This document shows, one piece after another, positions 41,506 through 51,946 of a stretch of 64,000 bases of DNA. Each line of letters begins with the position of its first letter. Within the stretch, counting starts at the first letter, position 1. Location of the stretch: NCBI GenBank assembly GCA_030247855.1, contig JAPDRN010000029.1, forward strand, positions 186,001 through 250,000, read 5' to 3'. Source of the DNA: Knufia peltigerae. Its lineage: Eukaryota; Ascomycota; Eurotiomycetes; Chaetothyriales; Trichomeriaceae. Position numbers and translations under genes: made by a program. The notes beneath the pieces are model-generated. The model saw only the letters and a list, made by a program, of their open reading frames with translations, did no database searches and was not told the DNA's origin.

Positions 41506-43413
41506 TCATGTCCAAAACCAGCCACCTCGTTTAGGTTGCTCAGTGGAGTTCTCGGTTTGCCCCTGAGTTGCTCCGTCTGTAGTCTCTTGACGTTGTCTTT
41601 CTGACCTCGGGATGGAACCATGCCCTTCGCCGTCTTCGGAATGAAATGAAGCGGCGGGAGCTGTTCCGGTCTCGAGCTGTTCATTCGCCTGGTCTCCGTA
41701 AAGAGGTCTGGGCTGAGCAGCTGGGCCATGGCTCACATCAACGCTCTCCTCGGACTCTGTGGTCCCATCGGCAAACCGTCGGTTGAAGATGCGTTTGGTC
41801 TCGACGGAGCCATCCGGAAGCGTCCGTTGACTGATGGACGTTGTTGTGCCGACAACCTGATTTTCAGTCCCTCCCTGATTGATGGATGATGAGAACGAAC
41901 TTTCAAAGGCGTGGGAGAAGGCTGTCGACCGCACTTGCTCAGAAACGACCTCGGCGTCTTGCGTCTGTCTGGATTCTTCTCCTCGCTCGTCAACAGTCTC
42001 TGGTGCCATGCTCTCGAAGTCTCTCTGCGCTTCTTCGGCAGCCGACACAATTGCATTGGCGGCCGACAAAACGCTGCTAAACATGGGTGATGTTGCAATG
42101 GTTTTTGTCACATTATCGCCCATCTCGTCAAGAAATTCGCTCACTTTCCGTCCCAAAAGAAGCGAAGACTGTCCGGCGAATCCATCGTGCCACCCGTAGC
42201 GTTGCCCTTGCTGTCGGGCACGAGTCTCGGCGTCAACTGAACGCCTGATCAGCATTCCATCGTGATTGAAAGCCCAGCGAGGGCCCAAGCTCCCTCGATA
42301 GACCATATCATGGATCCAAGTACTCGGAGTGCGCCAAGTCGAGTAGTCTCTGTCCACCATTCTGCCGGTTTGTTGTAGGCTGATGAGGTCTTCAAACGCA
42401 TCTGCCCAGGGGAGCTGTTTCGCCAACCTCTCGTTGAACTCATGATGGCGTGGCGATGGCTCGAAGAATCTTGGCCTTGAGATTCGGAATGGTACGTCCT
42501 CGGCATCATGTAGTTGTACCTCATACATCCTCGGTTGAGAGGGATTGCAAAGGTATATCGGGGAGTACTTGTTCAACATGAGCCAGGGCATGGTGACGGA
42601 AGTGTCGTCGAAGGGGTCCATAGACTTGGTAGAGAACATAGTATAGGTGACAGGCTGAGACGATCGTTCCTCGCACTCAAGTGGAACTCGTTTGGAGTCG
42701 TCTTTATCCCTGCCTTGCTCGATCTTTCTGCCATCCCAGCCAAATGACGAGAACCACGACTTTGATCGTTGTCTACGTGTGTCGTCGGAGCCTGACTGTA
42801 TTCCTGGCACGTTCGGTGCAAGGCTGTCATGCTCTAGGGTTTCGTAAGCATCCAACTCTGTCCTTGCTTGCTCATTCCTGTTGCGCCATGCATGACACTT
42901 GGGTCGACCTTGTAAGTGCTGGCTGCCATTCGATGCCGGGCATTTGGAGGCCGCATCTCGAGCCGACCATGGTGTAATCTGTGGCAAAGGCTGTGTGGAT
43001 TCCTCGCTGGATTTCTCGGCGTCCTCCATGCGTCTCATGCGTTCGCGATGCTGTCTTATTTGCTCAATACGTTCTGGAATGTTGTTCTCGAGTCTCTGTG
43101 TCAATCTCTGCATGAGTTCTTCGCGGTTCTGTCTCCATTCCTCCATCTCCTGTTCGATCTGCTTGCGCCATCCTTCTTCCCGTTCCTGCCTCTCCCGTAT
43201 CATATCCTCAAAGTGTCTGTTGCTCTGAAATCCAAGGAGACGAGGTATACCTTGGAACATCGATGAGAACTGTTCATCGGCAAATCGACGGAACTGTATG
43301 AAGGGATTGTCATCGTCCCTATTTGATCGAGGGAAGGGTGTCTGGTAGGTGGGGAAAGGATCCAGAGGAGGTGGGATCGAGTTGTCTTTACTGTTTTGAG
43401 GCTTGTCAGGCAT
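41506..43413 (-). CDS. Unknown protein with N-terminal coiled coil and HAX1-like tail
   Basis: Single exon, 635 aa from the ATG at 43413 (good context, accATGCC); the frame is open upstream but without another ATG. Residues about 15-60 (PFIQFRRFADEQFSSMFQG) resemble the opening of HAX1/MLF-type proteins. About 60-130 form a highly charged helix (RERQEREEGWRKQIEQEMEE). A tryptophan-rich middle (SLGPRWAFNHDGMLIRRSVD) follows, then Ser/Glu-rich sequence and a TLPDGSVETKRIFNRRFADG segment like the C-terminal repeats of HAX1-related proteins. It ends in GGWFWT. The HAX1 resemblance is only an impression from motif style. No signal peptide or membrane segment. Confidence 0.72.
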   Translation of the reverse strand: MPDKPQNSKDNSIPPPLDPFPTYQTPFPRSNRDDDNPFIQFRRFADEQFSSMFQGIPRLLGFQSNRHFEDMIRERQEREEGWRKQIEQEMEEWRQNREELMQRLTQRLENNIPERIEQIRQHRERMRRMEDAEKSSEESTQPLPQITPWSARDAASKCPASNGSQHLQGRPKCHAWRNRNEQARTELDAYETLEHDSLAPNVPGIQSGSDDTRRQRSKSWFSSFGWDGRKIEQGRDKDDSKRVPLECEERSSQPVTYTMFSTKSMDPFDDTSVTMPWLMLNKYSPIYLCNPSQPRMYEVQLHDAEDVPFRISRPRFFEPSPRHHEFNERLAKQLPWADAFEDLISLQQTGRMVDRDYSTWRTPSTWIHDMVYRGSLGPRWAFNHDGMLIRRSVDAETRARQQGQRYGWHDGFAGQSSLLLGRKVSEFLDEMGDNVTKTIATSPMFSSVLSAANAIVSAAEEAQRDFESMAPETVDERGEESRQTQDAEVVSEQVRSTAFSHAFESSFSSSINQGGTENQVVGTTTSISQRTLPDGSVETKRIFNRRFADGTTESEESVDVSHGPAAQPRPLYGDQANEQLETGTAPAASFHSEDGEGHGSIPRSERQRQETTDGATQGQTENSTEQPKRGGWFWT

Positions 43414-43783
43414 GGTAGATGGCAAGAAGTATAGCACAGTCTAAAGGACAGAAGATAAAGAAACAGAGATTACTGGTGTAGGACAGGAGAGAAGTAATGA
43501 GAGGGAATCGATGTTGCCTGAGTCGAGTTGATGATGCGGGGAAAATGGTGACATGTTTCGGGCTTCATAAATATAGATAAATATATTCTGATACGGAGCA
43601 TCCGAGCATTATCTTTATCAACACATCCTCGGAATTGCAATCAAATTCAACTCCGTTACATTCAACCCTCGTAATGCGTGCTGTGTCAAACTCAACCTTG
43701 GAATATGGCTTCATACTATTTTACATATAGGAAGGAGTAGTGATAGGTGAACGCAAGTCCAATTTCGTCGGTATCAGCCTCCC
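43414..43783. other. Intergenic region, promoter of the coiled-coil protein gene
   Basis: Short AT-rich interval containing the promoter of the gene to its left and the terminator of the gene to its right; nothing else recognised. Confidence 0.4.
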
Positions 43784-45103
43784 TCATAGTCGTGCCCGCT
43801 CAGGGACCTCGTCCCAAGCTTCATCAAATCCAGCATTGCGTACCCAGTGCGGCTCGCCTGTCTCAACTGAATCAATGGCCATGTGACCTAATTTCAGCCA
43901 TACATCATCTCCCTGAAGAACGAAGACATCCTCAGACTGCCCTTCATATGGTTTGCAAACTTCATGTCCGTTGGCGAGAGCTCTTACCAATTTGCTAGCA
44001 TGTCCATCGTCAGGGAATTTGTCGACTCTGCGTATGATCTCCGCCCATCCGTCTTGGGGATGCTGCGGTTTGTAGTTCTTGATCTCTTCTGTCAATAATT
44101 TCGGGCATCCTCTGGAGACATACATTGCTAGATCGAGTCGACCTTTCCATTCCAGAAGCCTGCACTTGTTCTCCGTACTCAACCATGGTTCGTCCAAGAA
44201 TGCCGAAAAGAATATGGAGCAGTTGACGGAATGCATGTAGAAGAAGTCAAACTTGACTTGTTTGCCTGGACGCTGGGCACCGGCAGCAAAATACACAGCA
44301 GCGTTAATCATCTCCGCGGTTTTTTGCTGTAGTTCTTCCGGTTCCACGGTCCATTGAGAAGCAATATCTGTCATTTCTTCAGCAGCTCTGGCGAACACCC
44401 CATCTCGGAGCTTGTTGCCGTCTTCAGCATGGGCAGAGTTTCGGAGCTTCTCATTTGCACGAGTCTCGTGTATCAATTGTACCAGGCTCTTGGAGGATCG
44501 GTTTTGTTTGGCGGCCTTCTCAGCTGCATAGAGGAATTTACCAGGCCAGTCGTCATGGACAGCAGCTTGTGCGAGAGCTTCAACCATGATGGCTGGCTGC
44601 TTGAATTCCACCCCAAACCCCAAATGGATCAATGGGTGCAGGAAACCTGCAAACATGCGGACTAACATTCTCTCGGAGTGCTCAGTGCGAGCAAAAACAT
44701 GTTCGTTGAGGACCTTTTCCCACCCTTTCTTCTCGATTTCTCCTTGAAAGAAAACCTCGTAGTCGTGGAAGTACTGCGCTTTCCCCAGAGAGCTGTTGAA
44801 TCCCTCAGGATCAGACATTTTTTGCACATTTCCTGTGTCCACAGGAGGAAGCTTTCGCTGGTAGCCTTTGTTGAAATCGAACGCATGTTGCAATTCTTCT
44901 GATGTGGCACCGAGAGCATATATCGTTAAGAGGTGATGAGCAATGTGATTGTGGAATCCGGAAGCATTGAAGAAGATATGGAAAGCATCCGAGTTATACT
45001 GGAGCAATTTGCTTCCAGTATCGGATGATTGTTGTGAGATGTTCGGAACATGGTAAACACCTGCATGAGAAGGATCGAGTTCAATGTGGGCCTCTGTGGC
45101 CAT
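43784..45103 (-). CDS. Questin oxidase-like protein (DUF4243)
   Basis: Single exon. The ATG at 45103 gives 439 aa (MATEAHIELDPSHAG). An upstream in-frame ATG at 45217 would add 38 residues that are basic and almost free of acidic residues, resembling a mitochondrial presequence, so the true start is open. The questin-oxidase family signature is seen in FHIFFNASGFHNHIAHHLLTIYALGA-type sequence near residue 40, then HPLIHLGFGVEFKQPAIMVEALAQAAVHDDW and DFFYMHSVNCSIFFSAFL. The family includes Baeyer-Villiger-type enzymes that open anthraquinone rings in geodin-like and aflatoxin-like pathways (GedK, AflY). No polyketide synthase or other tailoring gene is in this window, so a general oxidative role is as likely as secondary metabolism. 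Confidence 0.85.
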   Translation of the reverse strand: MATEAHIELDPSHAGVYHVPNISQQSSDTGSKLLQYNSDAFHIFFNASGFHNHIAHHLLTIYALGATSEELQHAFDFNKGYQRKLPPVDTGNVQKMSDPEGFNSSLGKAQYFHDYEVFFQGEIEKKGWEKVLNEHVFARTEHSERMLVRMFAGFLHPLIHLGFGVEFKQPAIMVEALAQAAVHDDWPGKFLYAAEKAAKQNRSSKSLVQLIHETRANEKLRNSAHAEDGNKLRDGVFARAAEEMTDIASQWTVEPEELQQKTAEMINAAVYFAAGAQRPGKQVKFDFFYMHSVNCSIFFSAFLDEPWLSTENKCRLLEWKGRLDLAMYVSRGCPKLLTEEIKNYKPQHPQDGWAEIIRRVDKFPDDGHASKLVRALANGHEVCKPYEGQSEDVFVLQGDDVWLKLGHMAIDSVETGEPHWVRNAGFDEAWDEVPERARL

Positions 45104-45883
45104 TTTTCGCCTTCCAAAGATTAGTGAGTGCTGATGACGGTGAAGAGGCCGGCTAAAGGTTGGTGAGCACAGGATATGCGATGAGCGAGTCACTGAGGGA
45201 GGGACTCGAAAAGACATCCGTATAGATGGGCTCGAATCACTTATATACACCTCCGTCTCACCCAATGCAGAGACAAATAAGCTAGTAGGGTACTTGTGAG
45301 GGGTCAACAATGCCACACTGTGATGGCCCTTCTGACCACGCCAAATGAGGTCACATATGATAAGAGGGCGAATTGGAACAGTCCACCAAGCAAAATCCGG
45401 GGAAGCCTTTTGAGCTGTTGGTTGTTGGTTTTGTCAGCAATAGACACTCGGCTCCGGGGTCAGATAGGTCCGAATATACGAGTACGAGAGAACTTGCGAA
45501 TAACGTGGAGTGAGATACTCGGTGGATCTTGATGATCCGAGCAACCAATTGTTGGAGGAATGTCTCAATAAATTCCACCAGACACTCCTGCCACCGCTTT
45601 GTCGAATCAATAACCACCTCAAAGAATGTCTCTTGACAATTAGCGGGTACTTTGGTGATAAGATAGCCTTGTGCGCAATTCAGAGGTGTGTGTGCGAACT
45701 ACCTATCGCCCTTCGTAGAGTGTCCAATATTGGAGATGCATGAGGCATGACTCGATAACGTCATCATCCTTGCCTAACATGGGGAGGCATCTTATTAGAT
45801 TCCTCGCTAGAGTGGCACGATAATCAACATCTGGGATCTCTGGGTGTCGAGTCAGCAACTATCTCATCTTCCCAGGACGGTTG
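45104..45883. other. Divergent promoter region, questin-oxidase-like and methyltransferase-like genes
   Basis: Includes the possible N-terminal extension of the questin-oxidase-like protein (to 45217). No other frame has coding character; one longer plus-strand frame near 45500-45740 lacks motifs. Confidence 0.4.
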
Positions 45884-46666
45884 ATGCCTCGGGCACTGGT
45901 GAAGCGAAATCTCCGCTCAATATCAATTCTGTCAGGCCTGTTGTCCAACAAGAGCATGGAGAATGGAGGCATGCCGATTCGAAACTATGTGCCATCAAAT
46001 CCTGACGGCCCATTTCCTTACTCAACTGCAGACTTGACACCTCAAGATGCCGGAAACGACTCTCATTTTTATGCCGCTCCTCGGTTTGTGACGCATATTG
46101 ACGACAACGCCATCAATACCCTTCGCAAGTATTACCAACAAGTCCTGCCTCGGAAGGGGCGAATTCTCGACTTCTGCAGCAGCTGGATCTCACACTACCC
46201 GCAAGTGGTGGTGCAGGCGGCATCTGCGGGACATCTCGAAGTGCTGGGATCGGGCATGAACGAGAGAGAACTCGATAAAAACCCGGTACTGACATGTCGG
46301 TCTGTTCAGGATTTGAACCAAGATCCCGAGGTGCGACTGGCTGGGAGTGATGTCAGCCAGCTCGACGCCGCCACTTGCGTAGTATCCATTGACTATCTCA
46401 CGAAGCCAGTAGACGTCCTGAAAAGTATTCGACGGCGAACAAAGTCAGGGGGCAAAATACACCTCGTCATCTCAAATCGATGTTTCCCGACGAAGGTGGT
46501 GGATCGGTGGCTCAAGGTGAACGAAGATGAGAGACTGAACATGGTCGGCGACTATCTGTGGTGGAGCGGCTGGAGGAACATTGAGATCCAGACGCTGGTT
46601 GAAGGCTCATTCATGCACGATCCTCTCTGGGTCGTAAGAGCAGAGAATGAGGGTGAGGATGTTTGA
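45884..46666 (+). CDS. SAM-dependent methyltransferase-like protein
   Basis: Single exon, 260 aa from the ATG at 45884. After a basic, hydroxylated N-terminus (MPRALVKRNLRSISIL) that could be a mitochondrial targeting sequence, the conserved part begins near PFPYSTADLTPQD. The SAM-binding loop is GRILDFCSSWISHYP, followed by LGSGMNERELDKNPVL, SVQDLNQDPEV, CVVSIDYLTKPVDVL and HLVISNRCFPTKVVDRW. This set defines a class I methyltransferase-like family found in bacteria, algae, plants and fungi whose substrate is unknown. The glycine-rich SAM loop is replaced by a CSSW motif, which is normal for this group. An in-frame ATG at residue 26 (MENGG) is an alternative start. Confidence 0.82.
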   Translation: MPRALVKRNLRSISILSGLLSNKSMENGGMPIRNYVPSNPDGPFPYSTADLTPQDAGNDSHFYAAPRFVTHIDDNAINTLRKYYQQVLPRKGRILDFCSSWISHYPQVVVQAASAGHLEVLGSGMNERELDKNPVLTCRSVQDLNQDPEVRLAGSDVSQLDAATCVVSIDYLTKPVDVLKSIRRRTKSGGKIHLVISNRCFPTKVVDRWLKVNEDERLNMVGDYLWWSGWRNIEIQTLVEGSFMHDPLWVVRAENEGEDV

Positions 46667-47097
46667 GAGTCCGCAAGGCTGAGCAGAAGGAATGGCAGTG
46701 AATTCCTTGATTGGCTGGGAGGGTGACTACACGTCCCGGATTAACATCGGCAGCACGCGGCAAGGCTGTGAAGCCTCAACGGAGTTTTAAGGTTGTTGGT
46801 GCCTGAAGATCGCCGAATCAAGACTCACGAAGTCGTCAGGCAACGCGTCGTTGACTTCATGTCTCACCGATTCCTGACTGTTTCTGTGGTGCAAGTGACA
46901 AGTGAATTGATTCGCGCCTGACCTTCCCATCTTAGGCGTCGACCATTGTCAACATTTACTGTCTTCAACTCTCCGCCTTCATATTCCTCATCTTTCTCTC
47001 TCCCCACCCCGTTCAACCATGCTCTCCTCCCTTACGCCCTCCTACTGTTGTACTCTTCTATCCCTTCGGCCAGAATGAAAGATACGACCACCTCATA
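46667..47097. other. Intergenic region upstream of the 47.1-kb unknown gene
   Basis: Pyrimidine-rich stretch at about 46960-47050 just before the next gene, as in many fungal core promoters. Nothing else seen. Confidence 0.4.
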
Positions 47098-47901
47098 ATG
47101 GCGCAGCCGAGCCAAGGGTCTGATTTCTTGTATACTATCATGTCTCCCGAAGTTATCTTTACGCTCCCCGCAATCTCTGCCGTCATCGGCGTGATCATCT
47201 TGGATCAGACATCCGGGAAGCACACCTGGCATGTCGAGGATATTGAAAATCTACCCCGTCCCTTTTCTTTCTTTGCTCCTATTCTGTCCTACATCCTTCC
47301 CACATTCCGACTTCCCATGATCCAACAGGGTCCATCCGAACCAGATGCCGTACAAGTCGCCTCTCTTCTCGCCCAGCGTCTTCCGGCAGACTTGGTGCCA
47401 GACATCATTGACATGGCCGAGCTCTGGGTGGATATCCCCCTAGCCTCGAGCAATTGCAAAATGAGAGTCACCGAGAATGAAGCTGGAAGAATCTATCTCC
47501 TCGCCGACATCCCTTCAACGTTTCCTCCCCACGCTCTGCGCAGCCTGACCTTTCGAGTCACCTCGCGTGACCAGGGATGGAGCGAGACGGCTTTTCACTA
47601 CACGTACAAAGAAAGCTGGACCTGGTTTGAAGTCGCCATTCTACCACCTGGCACAGAGGAATCTCAAGGCCCTTTCACAGGCAGACACATCATCACCAAC
47701 ATCAATGCTGACTTCGAGTGGCACACCCACGATGTCACCTGGAGGTACGATGATGAGAACGAAGATATCAGAGACATTGTCAGAAGCTTGAAACCTGGCT
47801 ACAAGGTTGCCATCTGTGCTTGGGCTCGATATCGGAACTGGGTCAACCGAGTGCAAAGTGCCCGTATCGACTGCCAGGTGCATGCTGTGAGGAGAATGTG
47901 A
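47098..47901 (+). CDS. Unknown fungal protein
   Basis: Single exon, 267 aa. The N-terminal 70 residues contain two moderately hydrophobic stretches (EVIFTLPAISAVIGVIIL and FFAPILSYILPTF) that might touch a membrane. The C-terminal 190 residues look like one beta-rich domain with evenly spaced aromatic residues: LTFRVTSRDQGWS, YKESWTWFEV, FEWHTHDVTWRYDD and AICAWARYRNWVNRVQSARI. Similar beta domains occur in fungal proteins of unknown function; I do not know a name for it. The ATG is followed by an uninterrupted, well-composed frame, so a real gene is likely. The true start could lie in an unrecognised upstream exon. Confidence 0.68.
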   Translation: MAQPSQGSDFLYTIMSPEVIFTLPAISAVIGVIILDQTSGKHTWHVEDIENLPRPFSFFAPILSYILPTFRLPMIQQGPSEPDAVQVASLLAQRLPADLVPDIIDMAELWVDIPLASSNCKMRVTENEAGRIYLLADIPSTFPPHALRSLTFRVTSRDQGWSETAFHYTYKESWTWFEVAILPPGTEESQGPFTGRHIITNINADFEWHTHDVTWRYDDENEDIRDIVRSLKPGYKVAICAWARYRNWVNRVQSARIDCQVHAVRRM

Positions 47902-48518
47902 CTTCTGCTCTCAAAGCAGAGCATCGTAACCGAAGAATACGGTTCGATTGCCGCACAATCACACCGACAGACAAGGTTGACAGGAAGAGCATTGCAGACC
48001 TGGTCTGCTTCAACTGTGGTGGGAGCTCTTCCTTATTTGACAGATTGCTGACCATGATCCAGACCTTTACCACAAAACCCTACCTCTTATCCCCTCAGTC
48101 TTTCGAGGCTGACTCGACATCACCAAACAGTTGACGAAAATGCAGAATTAGAGTACCGGCAGGAGGGTTATGATGTGTGCGCTAGTCAGCGGTAATAATA
48201 TTGAAAAGGACGGGCGAAGAAGGATTGATGAGTGTAGCCGCATCAGCAGCAACAGGTTTTAGAGCTTGTCGAGTTGGACGCAATCGAAGTTAATGATGGT
48301 GTCTATGAAAACCAGGGCTGGAAGACGAGGTGTTCTGTTTGTTTCGAGCACTCATAAATGACAATATTTCGTTAATGGCCACGGCTATGAACCGAAGGCA
48401 TACAAAAGGTTGATCTCTTCTCACTTCTATATTTTTAAGTCTCATTGTGATCATGCTTTACTCGTGCACTGATCGACGCTCATTTGTTTTGCCTTCCAAC
48501 TGATTATCCGAGCCTGCA
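47902..48518. other. Intergenic region between convergent genes
   Basis: Between the unknown gene and the APC8 stop. No coding potential accepted; only terminators are expected. Confidence 0.4.
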
Positions 48519-50808
48519 TCACATATCGCCTCCCACCACTCCCCCTCGCCGTCCTCTCACCTCTCTGACCAGGCCTTTCGCCTCCTCGACCTCGTAGCCG
48601 TCCATGCACAGTTCCTCCGCCAATCTCTCCGCCCGATCCAGATCGCCCGTCCTGACACTCCGGCGCGCGAGCCACAGGCGGGCCTTGGACGTGGTCGCCG
48701 TGGTTCCAGTCCCGAAGCCGTCCCGGTTCGCCTCCGGCTCGTCGGCGTCGCGATCGTGGCCGTCTTCGTCTCCTTCGCTGTTATCCGAAGACATTATCTC
48801 CGTGTCGTCGTCCCCGTCGCCTGTTCCAACGACAACATCATCGTCGACCGCAGCCTCCGCTGTAGATACCGTACGGCGCCTGGCCTCTTTTCGGGCTCTC
48901 TTTCCCGCCGATATCTTGTCCCCCCGAGACGGATCTTTTACCACGCCGCCACCTACTTCTTGCGCGACACACAACTCCATGTACTTGGCGGCCTCGGCGT
49001 CGCCCGACGCCCCGGCTTTCCGTTCACAAAGCAGCGCGATCTGATAGAGCGTGTCCGGGTCGAGGAGTTTTCTGGATTGCGTCGCCTGGAGCGCCTTGCC
49101 CTTGCCGGCCGTCGAAAAGCTGCCTTGCGTGCTTCCCGCGTCATCGAAATACGTCCCCGCGACCAAGGCTCGCTTGAAGGCCTGAATGGCCTGGTCCAGC
49201 CGGTCCATCTTCGCGTAGCATGACCCGACGGCCTGCCACATTTTGGGGTCGTACGGTCTCAAGCCCGCGGCCCGCTGGTAGTAGAAGAGAGCGTAGAAGC
49301 CCATGTCGAGCACCTCGTACGCCTGACCTAGACCGTACCAGGCGCGGTAGTCTTTGCGATTGACATCCACGGCGCGTCGATAGGATTCGATGGCCGCATG
49401 CGTATTCTTGAGCTCGACGTACTCGTGGCCCATGAGGGTCCAGGCAGCGAGGAAGTTTCGGTCCAAGGTCAATGCACGGCGGAAATACATGACGGCCTTC
49501 TCGTGCTGCGAGCAGAGAGAATAGTAATTGCCGACAACGCAGCAGGTTTCGGGTCTGAATTTGTCAATGGACGTGGCAAGGTGGGCCAGGAACGCAAGGC
49601 GAGTTCTATCGGCCATCACGTAGAGAATGTTGGAGTAATGGTCCAGGCCATCCAGGCGCTGAGGATGCGTGACCAGCAGGTCCTCGAAAATGGAGGCCGC
49701 GGCATCATAATCCTTCGCGTGATAATGGAGGGTCGCGAGCTGGGTGAGCAGAAAGGTTGATGTGGGAAAGTAGGACAGGAGCGTCTGGAGGTAGGAGACG
49801 GTCGTGGACTGATCCGTGGTCGAGAAGAGCTCGACGGATGCGACGGCCTGGTACATTATAGACATGATATTGGAAGGGAGGACAGACGGGGTTGTAAGTT
49901 GTGTAGAGAGCTCATCCACGGAGGCCAGGAGAGAAACGAGTTCTTCCCAGGCGCCCCAATGGTAGGGATTCAGCCGGACAGATCGCAGAAGCCACTGGTG
50001 TGCGAGAGACTCCTGCCGTGACCTGGACAACACCACGCCATAGAGGTATTCTAGCCACCCTTGGGAGCGCTTCAGTGTCGGATCTGCGGCGTCGCGGTTT
50101 CGAAAATATGCCTCCAGGCCGCGGGCTAGGGACGGCAGCTCTCGATTCGCAGTCTGTCCTCCATCGGCAGGACCCAAGACCATTTCAGTTTCTTCTTCCT
50201 TGCGCTTCTCCCCCGACAGGTAGCGTGCATAGAGGGCCAGAAAAAGGGATTTCTGGCTTAGGTGTGGATATGGGTTGGCAGTCGTCGAATCCGCCTGTTT
50301 TGTCTTACTCTTGTATCGAGAAGGCGTTGACATGGGTGTTCGACTTTTTTGCTTGTCAAAAATTGCAAGACCGCCTGCTGGGATCGCTGGCGGGAGGAAA
50401 ACGGCGGCACTTCTGTCGAACTCTTTGGTGTCGAACAAAGCCTTTGCAAGCAGATACTTGGGCGCTTCCTTGGCCTCCAACATTGCTTCCTCCGGATCAT
50501 CGTAGCTCGTAGAGAATACGCGGTATGAAGATTGGACATTGTTCGTATCTCGCATCTGGGAATCGTCGTCGTCATGGTCATGGTCCTCTGGAAGTGAATT
50601 GAGGAGTTCGGCTGCCCTATAAGAGTCAACGCTCTTGCACAATTGTTTCCCACAGTCATGGGATCGATGTTTACCATTTGGCCGACTGATACAAGCAACG
50701 CTCAGAGCATTTTATAGAGACTTCAGTCAAACGATCTCGTAGTTCCGAGACCACCTCCGCGTCGACCTCACCATTGGAACCAAAACTTTCATTGCGGTGT
50801 TGCGACAT
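48519..50808 (-). CDS. CDC23: Anaphase-promoting complex subunit APC8/CDC23
   Basis: Two exons, 50808-50675 and 50616-48519, with a 58-bp GT-AG intron (50617-50674) that restores YQSAKWAAELLNSL; 743 aa. The start (accATGTC at 50808) opens MSQHRNESFG then an APC8-type N-terminal helix (LRDRLTEVSIKCSERCLYQSAKW). The body is an array of tetratricopeptide repeats, clearest in KAVMYFRRALTLDRNFLAAWTLMGHEYVEL, AIESYRRAVDVNRKDYRAWYGLGQAYEVLD and FYYQRAAGLRPYDPKMWQAVGSCYAKM, which form the superhelix characteristic of CDC23. APC8 is a scaffold of the APC/C ubiquitin ligase, needed for exit from mitosis. An Asp-rich linker interrupts the C-terminal region before a final helical segment. Divergent from BET1. 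Confidence 0.93.
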
Positions 50809-51342
50809 GGTTGCGCATTGTTCTAGCGAAACTGGGGGCTGACCATCGGGTATTGTGTGTCGGTTCGACAACAGGCAAAGTCCCCGGATCTTGATGTCCT
50901 TTAGCACTCGCTCTCGCTGGACTCTGGGAAAGTAGTGTGATTGTTCCAACTCGAAAGACGCGTCGCGGGAAAATAGTTCTCCGCAATACCATAACGGCGC
51001 TCGTACGTACAGATACTCGAGCAAGGCTGAAGGATGACAACGGATTTTGCCTAGCGCAGCCTCGTCTTTTGTCGTTGTGTCCCGATATCCTGGTCTCCTG
51101 CTGTACGGATGGCGAACACCCGATACACCATTTGAACAAATATTGAGGAAGAGAGTAACACCTGGAGTAGGCTACTTGTTGCAACTACTCCTCGAAACTG
51201 TCTTGTCCACAGACTCCGATAGCTGCGACCCTCGAGTATTCGCAACTACATCTCTACGTCCGCGCCTCGACCGACCAACATCCTTTGCAGCTGCAGACAC
51301 TTCACGATCCTCGTGCCGCTTCTGTGGCTATAAGACTTCACG
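50809..51342. other. Divergent promoter of CDC23 and BET1
   Basis: Both promoters lie in 534 bp. No TATA element or other strong motif was recognised, as expected for housekeeping genes. Confidence 0.45.
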
Positions 51343-51946
51343 ATGTCTACGTACGTATACATACCAAAATTCTCTGGTTGCTAATTGCTCTTCTGACTCG
51401 CGCAACAGAAACCGGTACTCATCGCTCAACCGACGAGCCGCTCCTTCCTCCGCTCTGTTCCAAGACTATCCAGGTTCCCGGCCGTCGTCCTCTTCCTCCC
51501 CTCGCCCTGGATACGCCTACAATTCACAGCCGGACCGACCTGCGTCCTCATCATCGCCGTATCTGAACCCATATGCTTCTACGAATGGCAGCACGCCTCA
51601 TGAATCCAATTCCTCCTTCCGCTCCGCCACGCCCAATTCAAAAGGCCAATACTCTACGTCTGTACTCGAGGAACTCGAGGCGCAGAACGAAATCAGTGCC
51701 ACAAGCCTTCTGTCGCAGAAGGTCTCACAGTTGAAGACGCTCACCATCGCTATTGGTGACGAAATAAGAGACTCGAGTACCCTGGCCAGCCAGATCAATG
51801 ATACTTTTGAAAACACTGGTGTGCGGTTACGCGGTACGATGAGGAGAATGCTTCGGATGGCCGAGCGGACGGGGGTTGGGTGGAAAGTGTGGGTGTTGTT
51901 CTTTGTGGCGGTATGGGCACTCTTCGCGTGGGTATGGTTGTTTTAA
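51343..51946 (+). CDS. BET1: BET1-like SNARE
   Basis: Two coding exons; the first is only 8 nt (51343-51350, ATG TCT AC), then a 58-bp GT-AG intron (51351-51408) and exon 51409-51946. Spliced product 181 aa, starting MSTNRYSSLNRRAAPSSALF. Residues about 25-85 are Ser/Pro-rich. The SNARE helix runs roughly 95-160 (LEELEAQNEISATSLLSQKV and DEIRDSSTLASQINDTFE), followed by a single C-terminal membrane anchor (WKVWVLFFVAVWALFAWVW). Layout and end at the membrane anchor match BET1, the Qc-SNARE of ER-to-Golgi transport with Sec22, Bos1 and Sed5. The SNARE helix and anchor support the assignment. Confidence 0.9.
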
